Shown here: in pieces, positions 55,468 through 64,000 of the stretch
How positions within the stretch are numbered: the first letter of the stretch is position 1
Layout of the letters: every line of letters starts with the position of its first letter
Assembly (NCBI GenBank): GCA_033032865.1
Contig: JAWHQI010000166.1
Span: 3,410,001 to 3,474,000, forward strand
Source of the DNA: Dactylorhiza incarnata
Taxonomy: Eukaryota; Streptophyta; Magnoliopsida; Asparagales; Orchidaceae
DNA: 64,000 bases
Direction: 5' to 3'
Translations under genes and position numbers: made by a program
Notes under the pieces: model-generated
What the model saw: only the letters and a program-made list of their open reading frames with translations
Database searches by the model: none
Told to the model about the DNA's origin: nothing

Positions 55468-56544
55468 GTACCAGCTCTATGTGAAAAGCTAAATGGATTA
55501 GATCTACAGAAAAAAGATTCTACACTTCCATCAACTCAAAATCTTGAAGACAGTGAAGAAGAAGATCATCCAGATCTTGCTGAAAAATCAAATCAAATGA
55601 CATCTGAACAAATTCCCCAAGTGGATACTATTGCTGAACCAACTCCAACTGTTGACCACATCACAGTTAGAGATCATCCAATATCCCAAATCTTTGGTGA
55701 TATTTCAGCAGGTGTTCAAACAAGGCATCAACTACACCAAAATCAGATGCACACTTGTTTCCTATCACAAGTTGAACCTCAAACCATAAAAGATGCAGAA
55801 CAAGATCCAAACTGGATTCTTGCAATGCAAGAGGAGCTCAACCAATTTGAAAGGAACAAGGTATGGGATTTGGTTCCAAGACCAAAAGGCCATCCAGTTA
55901 TTGGCACCAAGTGAGTCTTCAGGAACAAGCTAGATGATCAAGGCAACATAGTCAGAAACAAAGCAAGATTGGTAGCCCAAGGATATTCACAGGAAGAAGG
56001 AATTGATTATGATCAGACCTTTGCTCCTTTTGCAAGACTTGAAGCTATCAGGATTTTTCTATCCTTTACTGCATTCAAGAAATTCAAGGTATATCAAATG
56101 GATGTGAAGAGTGCATTTCTTAATGGAGACATCAAAAGAAGAAGTCTATGTGGAACAACCACCAGGTTTTATCTCTCCAACTCACTCCTCATATGTATTT
56201 AAGCTTAATAAAGCTCTCTATGGTCTCAAACAAGCTCAAAGAGCATGGTATGAGACCTTAGCTAATTTTCTTTTAGAGAACAATTTCTGTAGAGGCATAG
56301 TTGATAAAACCTTATTTTTCAGGATACATAAAAGTCAAACTTTACTATTTCAAATATATGTAGATGATATTATTTTTGGCTCTGCTGATTCAAATCTATA
56401 CAAAAAGTTCTCTAACCTAATGCAATCAAAAATTGAAATGAGTAGTATGGGTGAATTATCATACTTCCTTGGTCTTCAAGTGAAGCAAACTCCAAATGGC
56501 ATATTCATATCACAATCCAAGTATGCTAAGGAATTAGTGAAAAG
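55468..56544 (+). pseudogene. E1 reverse transcriptase, 3' end lost at the E2 junction
   Basis: A Ser/Thr-rich linker leads to [62 protein letters not shown] and an intact YVDDIIFGS. A TGA replaces the Trp of GTKW near 55913, and one extra base near 56135 shifts the frame. The protein is cut after SQSKYAKELVK, where the E2 LTR begins. No RNase H follows directly. Confidence 0.92.
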
Positions 56545-58070
56545 TGTTGGAACTACCCTATTACTGATTTGGGCTAGGATCACTATCTGCTGACTAGGAT
56601 CAAGTTGACCCCATTGTATAGTCAATGGGTCAAGAGTTTAGGCTGTTAGAACTCAAGAAATCATTCAGGTTCTGCATTTAATGAACTCCACTCTGCAATC
56701 AACGAACGGCTTGCTCTCTGCGTTCGACGAACGGCTTACACTCTGCATTCGATGAATGGCTTGCTCTCTGCGGTCGACGACCTTCAATCTCAGCGGCTCA
56801 GCAGTCGATGAAATTATTCAGTCTCAGCGGTCGACGATTTTACTCAGTTCAACGGTCGATGAATTTGCCAACTCATTGCGTTCGACGAAAATCTTGAGAT
56901 CGACGAAATTTGTTGAGATCGACGAAAATTTCTCTATAACAGAATTATGTTAGACATATTATATTATTCATTCTCTGAACTCAGATCGTCTACAGCAACG
57001 GATCTATTATTCCAGATAAGACAAGATTTCTGCCTTATTATATTCCTTTCTATTCTCTTCTTCCGAGATTATAGCTGTTGACATTTAATGGAAAAGGAAC
57101 ATTTCACGGAAAAGGAATTAAGTATTCTGCAGAATCGTTTTGGTTACCTTTGCAGTCCCAAGAAGGATTTATTACAGATTATTTTATTCCTATTCTGCTG
57201 ATTCGAATTTCAAATCAGAGACATATTGAAAAAGAAAAAGGAAGAGGAACAGGTTTAATATAGTACAGTAAGAAAAAGAAAAGAAGAACAGCTGACAGAG
57301 AAGAACACGATTCTTCAGAAAGTTTCAGGAAGAAAGAAAGAACAAAAGTTTAACATATCTTCTTCTTCTTCCTCAAGCAGCACCTCATACACTGAGAACA
57401 TCAACATTATTCTCTCAGTCTCTGCTTCAAGTTCAGATCTCCAAAAGAGCAACAATAATTTGAAGAATTTATTCTCTCAGATTCATCAGCTACAGGAAGA
57501 TCAATATTTTCAAGAGAAAGCACCAGCCATTTTCTGTCAAGCAATTTTATATCAGACAGAGGAGCTTTATAACATCAAATCCACTAGAGTCTTCTATCAG
57601 ATTGTTGACAGAGAAGAACATTCTAACCCTTCTTATCCCCTCTTGTATAGGGTTATAACTCCCTTCAAAAGTTAACCCATTGGTGGCAGGGCACCTGATC
57701 AAAAACCTGTGGTTTGGTTAGAGCACCTGATCAAAAGCTCACTTGGTGTGTGGACACCTGATCAAAAACCCCTTGGTGATAGGGCACCTGATCAAAAACC
57801 TAGTGGATCCTACCAAGTGTGGTAGAAGAGTAGACATACCCAGGTTTATTGGGGAACTACTATTAAAATCCTCGTGTCTCTGTGCTTGTGATTTTCTGTG
57901 TTGTTGTGCTGTGTGCTGATTTGTTTTCATTATTTAGTTTTTTTTATAAATCACTCTGCTATACACATATATATAACACTATTTTAAATCCGTTATAAAA
58001 TTACGTGAAAAGTTTTTAATACTCAATTCACCCCCCTCTAGAGTAAATCTAAGATCTAACCTCACTTTCA
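56545..58070 (+). repeat. E2 5' LTR
   Basis: 1526 bp, TGTTGGAACT to CTTTCA. TTCGACGAA motifs (56690-56925), CACCTGATCAAAA repeats (57690-57800) and the hairpin block (57809-57840). Homologous to 50022-51886. Confidence 0.93.
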
Positions 58071-58071
58071 A

Positions 58072-58084
58072 TTGGTATCAAAGC
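58072..58084 (+). other. E2 primer binding site
   Basis: TTGGTATCAAAGC, identical to E1. Confidence 0.92.
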
Positions 58085-58233
58085 AAGGTTGATTATATCA
58101 ATCACTTTCAACTGATATTCAATTGACTTTCAATTGGTATCCAAGGGTAGTTGATTATTACAGGCTAACACCTGAATCATAAAGATCAATTAGATCTTAA
58201 TTTATTTTAAAGTTTGTTTTTGTTAAAAAACTC

Positions 58234-60110
58234 ATGGCACAGAACAAAGAATATTCTAGCACAAGACCTCCTATGTGCAATCTCAGTTAGTTTGCACTAT
58301 GGAAGGCAAGGATTAGATTGTACATGAATTCTATTGATGAGGAAATCTTTAATGTTATTTTTACAGGGCCTCCAACACCTACAGCAACAACAAGTGCTGA
58401 AGCACCAGCTAACAAAAATGTTGTTCCACCTCCTGAAAGGACTGATGCCCAGAAAAAGCAAAGAAGTGCAGATGCCAAAGCTTTGAACATTCTGGCACAA
58501 ACAATGTCTGATGACTTTTTTTAGAAAGTAGTGGAATGCACCTCAGCAAGAGAAATCTGGAACTCTCTCAACAATATGGTTGAAGGATCAGCTGATGAAA
58601 GAAAGGAAAAAAGATCCCACCTTATTTCTCAATATGAGAATTTCAAAAAGGGAGAATCTGAGATAGTGGCTGATATGTATAACAGGCACAGCCTCATAAT
58701 CAATGAGCTGAAGACCTTGGACAAAGTGATCTCCATCACTGAGATCAATGATAAGATCCTTATGTGCTTCCACAGCACATGGGACTCTAGGATCTGGCCA
58801 ATCAAGGAAGCCAGAAGCCTTAATGAGATCTCCACTGAGAGCTTATTAGGCAAACTCAAATCCTACGAGCAGCTCATCAAATCCAGGGAAGCTGAGCAAT
58901 CCACTTCATCTCCAGCATCCAAGAAGGAGAGAAGTAAAGCTTTTCAAGCTGAAGAAGAAGAAAAAGCTCCAAGAGATGAGGAGTTCATGAGCCTTTTAGC
59001 CAAAAGGTTCTACAAGATGGCTAAGAAGGACTTCAGAAAGAAAGACTCCAGATCAAGGGAAAAGCCAAGGTATGATAAGTCAAATTCTAAAGAAATCAAT
59101 TGTTTTGTCTGCAGGAAACCTGGACACATTCTGACAGACTGTCTAGAAAATCAAAAGAAGGAGAAGAGAAAAGAAAAGCAAGACAAAAGACACTCCAGCA
59201 AGTCTTCCTCCCACAAGCACAAACAAAAGGGAAGAGGATTTGTAGCAGAAACTTGGAGTGAAATTGAATCAGAATCATCATCCAATTCATCTGATGACGA
59301 AGAAGAATCAAAGGAGAATGACCAATGCATGATGGTCATTTATGACTCAAGCAGTGAGTAAGAGAATGCATCTTCATCTAGCTCTTCTGATGATGAAGAT
59401 AATGAAGAAGAAAGAAGCTTCTGTATGATGGCCATCAATGCCTCAGCAAACAACTCAGATGAAGAAGAATCAGAATCAGAAGCTAACAATGATACAGATC
59501 AGGTAATATCTAAATTTGATTTCAATTCAATTGAATTCAAAGTTCTTTGGTTAGACTTAATTAAATATGAGAAGGAAATATTCTCTCTCATAAATAAGCT
59601 AGCTGAAATGAACAAATTAAGTGAAGATAATGCTATTCTTAAGAAAGAATTGGCTGCCTCTAGAGAACAAATTATTCTCATTGAGAATAAACTTTCTGAG
59701 GCTAAGACATTTGAAGAATCCCTAAATGGGAGAAGCATCAAACTGATGGACATTACAAGCACAGTAAATGCCAGATTATGTGGCAAACTAGGCTTGGGTG
59801 CATCATCAAGTGAGCTACTTCTGATTAAGAAGAACATACTGTCTACACCTAGAAAATTCATTTCTGCTAAGAGCAAAGAGGTTGTAGATGCAAATAAAAA
59901 CATTTCAAGTAAGGCTGTTAAGAATAATGGAATTTAGCAGAATTCGTCGAACGAAGCTCGACGAAATGAATTCACTTCATTGAATGGAGCTCGACGAACT
60001 CTGAAGACAGATTTCCAGTATAGTCATTATTCGAACGGAGCTCGACGAAAGCATGTCCATTCGCGAACGGCGATCGACGAACTCAGCCCAGTTCGTCGAA
60101 TGGAAATTAT
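58234..60110 (+). pseudogene. E2 gag
   Basis: ATG 58234 (MAQNKEYSS). It aligns with E1 gag throughout. The zinc knuckle is intact here (CFVCRKPGHILTDC, about 59099). A stop follows NLS near 58288, another is at about 58522 (CAG in E1) and one near 59359. The acidic and coiled-coil parts are kept (59425-59937). After a TAG at 59935 the NGARR repeat region continues to about 60110 with one frame change. Confidence 0.9.
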
Positions 60111-60339
60111 ACAGAAAATCTGAACAATTCTTATTCTTCACATACTAATAATCCTTTCACTGAATGGATTATACCTCCAAGGAGATATCATCCACAAGAT
60201 TATAAGGACCAACCTGAAATGTCTTTTATTTCAGATTTTTGTGGTAATACAAAAAGACCCAAGGTAGTCTGGGTAAAAAACAACTAGTTTATTTTTCTGT
60301 TTTGCATGTACACAACTATCTAAACAAGAATGAACAATG

Positions 60340-60898
60340 GTATTTGGATAGTGGCTGTTCAAAACACATGACATGAAATAAGGCCAACCAGAACAACTAC
60401 AAGGCAAAGCTTGGACCCAAGGTGATCTTTGGAGACTCCAACTGTGGATAAACCAAAGGCTATGGACAGATCAAAGTTGGAGCAGTGGCCTTCAAAGAAG
60501 TAGCCTATGTCAAGGGTCTGAAGCACAACCTCATCAGCATAAGCCAGTTATGTGATGAAGGTTATCAGGTAACTTTCAATCATTCCTTATGTCTTATTAC
60601 CAATAATAAAAATATTACTGTATTATCTGGTATTAGACATGGAAATATTTACTTAGTCAATTTTGACTCTGCCAATTCTGATATTTGTTTATTTAATTCA
60701 ATAAGTAAAACAAATGAATTATGGCATAAAAGGCTTGGACATATTAACCTTAGAACTATCTCTAAGCTTTCTAAGGACAATCTTGTTAGAGGACTACCTT
60801 CTGGTTCATACAAGAAGGAAGGACTCTGCAGGGCTTGTCAATTAGGTAAGAAAACTAGAAGTAGTTTTAAATCTTTATCCAAGAGTGATTCACCTAGG
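60340..60898 (+). pseudogene. E2 protease and integrase, first part
   Basis: WYLDSGCSKHMT protease site at about 60340, with a stop shortly after. VAYVKGLKHNLISISQL, LWHKRLGHIN and CRACQLGKKT match E1 closely. The frame is cut at SPRILY by the MITE and resumes at 61349. Confidence 0.92.
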
Positions 60899-60907
60899 AT
60901 TTTATAT
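60899..60907. repeat. MITE target site duplication, left copy (ATTTTATAT)
   Basis: Nine bases, exactly repeated at 61340-61348. In E1 the corresponding sequence is present once. Confidence 0.92.
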
Positions 60908-61339
60908 GGTGATTTATATAAGCAGCCCTTGTTTGGCTATTGGCAGCCCCCATTTCTATTAGTTATAACGCGCCTTTTGAAAATATGCATTATACATGCA
61001 TATTTAGGAAAATTGTTCAACACGAAAGTTGTAGATCTCGATGAGATCTACAACTTTCGTGTTGAACACTTTTCCTTAATATGCACGCATAATGCCCTAA
61101 AATCGCCCTGATCGTAATTGTAGCAAATTTTTGATGCGCCTTTTGAAAATACGCTTTGTACATGCATTTTTGGGAAAAGTGTTCAACACAAAAGTTGTAG
61201 ATCTCGATGAGATCTACAATTTTCGTGTTGAACACTTTTCCTAAATATGCATGTATAATGCATATTTTCAAAAGGCGCGTTATAACTCATAGAAATGGGG
61301 GCTGCCAACAGCCAAACAAGGGCTGCTTATATAAATTCC
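60908..61339. mobile_element. Mutator-type foldback MITE, 432 bp
   Basis: Terminal inverted repeats begin GGTGATTTATATAAGCAGCC on the left and GGAATTTATATAAGCAGCCC on the reverse of the right end, and extend for more than 150 bp. The 9-bp target duplication is the Mutator hallmark. Each arm contains its own near-perfect palindrome of about 50 bp centred on AGATCTCGATGAGATCT (about 61014-61068 and 61183-61237). It encodes no protein. It split integrase codons of E2 after E2 had inserted. Confidence 0.92.
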
Positions 61340-61348
61340 ATTTTATAT
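61340..61348. repeat. MITE target site duplication, right copy (ATTTTATAT)
   Basis: Exact repeat of 60899-60907. Confidence 0.92.
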
Positions 61349-62080
61349 TTGCTGCATTTGGACCTTTTTGGACCTACACCAGTACAAAGTCTAGGAGGGA
61401 TGCATTACTCTCTAGTTATTGTAGATGACTTCTCAAGATTCACTTGGGTGTTCTTTCTTAGGAACAAGTCTGACACCTTCAGTGTTCTGACAGACTTTCT
61501 CAGGTCCATCAAGATTGAGTATTCTACTGTAGTTGCATTGATCAGAAGTGATCATGGCACTGAGTTTGAGTCTCTTCTGATGAGAGAATTCTGTGGAAAA
61601 GAAGGGATCAAGCAGTGTTTCTCTGCTCCTAGAACTCCTCAACAAAATAGGGTAGCTGAAAGGAAAAATAGAACCCTAATTGAATCAGCAACTACATTAC
61701 TTGCTGATGCAAACTTGCCACTCTCCTTTTGGGCAGAGGCAGTGAACACAACTATTTATGTATTGAACAGAAGCCTGATACATAAACTTAAGGGCAAAAC
61801 TCCCAATGAATTACTTCAGAATATAAAGCCTAAGGTTAACTATTTTAAGATATTTGGATGTAAATGCTATGTGCACAACAATGATAAGAAGTATCGCAGG
61901 GAGTTTGAAGCAAAAGCCGCTGAAGGCATTTTCCTTAGATATTCTCTTTCTAGTAAGGCATACAGAGTTTACAACAAATCTACTTTTAAGATAGAAGAGT
62001 CCATCCAAGTATCTTTTGATGAGACTAACATGTTAAATGAGGAGAGGAATACCACCTCTACCAAAAATACTTTGCAGGTT
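61349..62080 (+). pseudogene. E2 integrase, second part
   Basis: Resumes at LLHLDLFGP. RSDHGTEFES and TPQQNRVAERKNRT keep the acidic residues (NR replaces NG). FWAEAVNTTIYVLNR and FGCKCYVHNN follow. The whole stretch is open from 61295 to 62440, longer than in E1, which has a frameshift here. Confidence 0.92.
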
Positions 62081-63351
62081 CCAGCTCTATGTGAAGAGCT
62101 CAATGGACTAGATCTACAGAAAGAAGAATCACTACTTCCATCAACTCAAAATCTTGAAGACAGTGAAGAAGAACACCATCCAGATCTTGCTGCCAGTTTA
62201 AATCAAGTGACAGCTGAACAAATTCCCCAAGTAGATATCATTGCTGAACCAACTCCAACTGTTGACCACATCACAGTTGGAGATCATCCAATATCTCAAG
62301 TCATTGGTGATATTTCAGCAGGTGTTCAAACAAGGCATCAACTACACAAAAATCAGATGCACACTAGTTTCCTATCCCAGATTGAACGTCAACCCATGAA
62401 AGATGTAGAACAAGATCCAAATTGGATACTTGCAATGTAAGAGGAGCTCAATCAATTTGAAAGGAACAAGGTATGGGATTTGGTTCCAAGACCAAAAGAC
62501 CATCCAGTTATTGGCACAAAATGGGTCTTCAGGAATAAGCTTGATGATCAAGGCAACATAATCAGAAACAAAGTTAGATTGGTAGCTCAAGGATATTCAC
62601 AGGAAGAAGGAATTGACTATGATCAGACTTTTGCTCCTGTTGCAAGACTTCAAGTTATCAGGATTTCCTTGCCTTTGCTGCATTCAAGAAATTCAAGGTA
62701 TATCAGATGGATGTGAAGAGTGCATTTCTTAATGGAGACATCAAAGAAGAAGTATATGTGGAACAACCACCAGGTTTCATCTCTCCAACTCACTCCTCTT
62801 ATGTATTTAAGCTTAATAAAGCTCTCTATGGTCTCAAATGAATTTTGAGATATATAAAGGGTTCTCCTAATCAAGGACTCTGGTATCCAACAACATCATA
62901 ATTTGAATTAACTGGATTCTCAGATTCTGATTATGCTGGATGCAGAGTAGACAGGAAAAGCACATCAGGAACTTGCCAATTTCTTGGTGATAGGCTAGTG
63001 TCTTGGTTTTGTAAGAAACAAACATATGTGTCTACATCAACAGCTGAAGCTGAATATATAGCTGCAGGCAGTTGCTGCTCACAGATATTGTGGATACAAA
63101 ATCAGCTCCTAGACTATGGTGTCAATCTAAATAATTCAATTATATTTGGTGGCAATGCTAGTGCAATATCTATAGCACAAAATCCAGTTCTCCATCGTAG
63201 GACTAAACACATAGAAATTAGGCACCACTTTATCAGAGATAATGTGGATAAAAATAAAATTTGCCTACAGTTCATTTCTACTGATTTGCAAAGAGCTGAC
63301 ATTTTCACCAAGCCCTTGGATGAAAAGAAACACATTTTCTTTATAAATTAG
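62081..63351 (+). pseudogene. E2 reverse transcriptase with internal deletion, and RNase H
   Basis: The linker and RT start are as in E1. A TAA (CAA in E1) is near 62438 and a frame change near 62660. RT runs to KALYGLK at about 62838 and then jumps directly to the RNase H lead-in ILRYIKGS. About 600 bp, including the YVDD site and thumb, are missing. The RNase H (DSDYAGCRVDRKSTSGTC, AEAEYIAAG, HIEIRHHFIRDNV, ADIFTKPLDE) is open at 62998-63351. The junction shares CAAA with both sides, as in illegitimate recombination. Confidence 0.9.
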
Positions 63352-64000
63352 CTAGGTATGATAGATGGAGAATCAATCTGTTAAAAATTAAGTTTTCAAC
63401 TTATCCCATCTCTTCATCTAACTGAGCTCGACGAAATCTAGTTTTTCGTCGATCGGAGATCGACGAAGTCATCAAGTTCGTCGAACCGAGATCGACGAAA
63501 ACTCATTTTTCGTCGAACCCAGTTTTGATGAAGCTTTTTGTTTCTGAACCTGTCATCAAATCTTTTTATTTTAGCTGAATGCCTACATAAATTGCTTCTC
63601 TTTCCAGTTCCTTTGCACTTGATCTCTATTTTATTTTGCAGGAACAGTAGCAATATAAAGATTGCATCCTTCCCTACCTCCTCAAAAGTACCTTCTTCTA
63701 GGGGCCTAGCTCCAAGTCTTCCTGAAACTAGGCAGGGGGAGATGTATTGAAGAAGCTCCTTGTTGTCAGGCGGAGATACTTTACTTTTTGACAGGGGGAG
63801 TTATTCTCTGAAGATGTTCAAGCTTCAAAAGGAAATGATGATGAAGAAGCATGTTTTCAGTTCTATGAAGAACTCCATATGATGCAATTTTTGCTCAGGG
63901 GGAGATGTTCTATGAACTAGGCAAGGGGAGAAAGCTAAAGAAGCTCTAGTCTCAGCGGGAGATGCTCTCAGGCAAACATATTTTATGAAAGAGAGAAATG
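63352..64000 (+). other. E2 region after pol, with repeated polypurine tracts
   Basis: Family motif copies (TCGACGAA) at 63425-63535. A pyrimidine tract and TTTTGCAG at 63634-63641 resemble a splice acceptor. Then five AGGGGGAGA-like tracts occur at about 63735, 63790, 63897, 63923 and 63955. The final polypurine tract and LTR lie beyond the edge. The short frame ending at 63750 resembles nothing I know. Confidence 0.65.

Larger units (their letters stand above)
50022..56544 (+). mobile_element. Sirevirus-like element E1, interrupted in pol
   Basis: Plus strand: 1865-bp LTR, primer site, gag, protease, integrase, RT. It stops in the RT-RNase H linker at 56544, where the LTR of E2 begins. The left flank AAGTA is the probable target duplication within copia D; the right copy lies outside the window. 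It shares its repeat family (TTCGACGAAC) with E2 and aligns with it over gag and pol. Confidence 0.88.
56545..64000 (+). mobile_element. Sirevirus-like element E2, 3' end off window
   Basis: Same family and strand as E1: 1526-bp LTR, primer site, gag, protease, integrase (split by a MITE), RT with a large deletion, RNase H and a 3' region with repeated polypurine tracts. The 3' LTR is beyond 64000. The part after the RT deletion could belong to E1 rather than E2. Confidence 0.85.

Overview
This is plant nuclear DNA made almost entirely of nested LTR retrotransposons. I find no host protein gene, tRNA, rRNA, CRISPR array or bacterial feature. Ty1/copia elements with initiator-Met tRNA type primer sites (TGGTATCAGAGC), several Sirevirus-like elements, a Ty3/gypsy Tat-lineage element with a second RNase H, and a Mutator-type MITE point to an angiosperm with a large repeat-rich genome. 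The species cannot be told from the sequence. Nearly every coding region carries stops or frameshifts, so this looks like old heterochromatic repeat DNA.

Layout, with names used only here. Copia B (minus strand) runs from beyond the left edge to its 5' LTR at 43487-44673. Three elements interrupt it: gypsy Tat1 (1539-11989, minus, duplication ATGTT), Sire1 (13339-32539, plus, duplication CATTT) and Sire2 (32974-40389, plus, duplication AACCA). At each of these three sites the pol frame of B resumes on the other side. Sire1 is itself split at 19719-27378 by element C, a minus-strand element in which I recognise gag only. B sits inside the antisense-gene region of a second gypsy element, Tat2 (44674-46212, plus, 3' end only). 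Tat2 cuts the LTR of another minus-strand copia, A (46213-47824). Copia D (minus, 47825-50021) follows and is cut by E1 (plus, 50022-56544). E1 is cut inside pol by E2, a relative in the same orientation (56545 to beyond 64000). E2 contains a 432-bp foldback MITE (60908-61339).

The complete elements use standard parts: LTR, tRNA primer site, gag, protease, integrase, reverse transcriptase and RNase H, polypurine tract, LTR. Three additions stand out. Tat1 and Tat2 each carry antisense genes next to the 3' LTR, with a TATA box and a start codon at matching distances from the LTR. Sire1 and Sire2 carry an extra ORF3 after pol or gag. Sire2 and C keep gag but show no recognisable pol, so they probably depended on enzymes from autonomous relatives such as B.

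The most striking pattern is that each copia family has its own short CG-containing repeat. It is dense in the LTR and, in several families, recurs inside the element: at the gag C-terminus, where it encodes Arg-Arg repeats, and just after pol. The three Sirevirus families also share an apparently bistable hairpin near the LTR 3' end, although the surrounding sequence has diverged.
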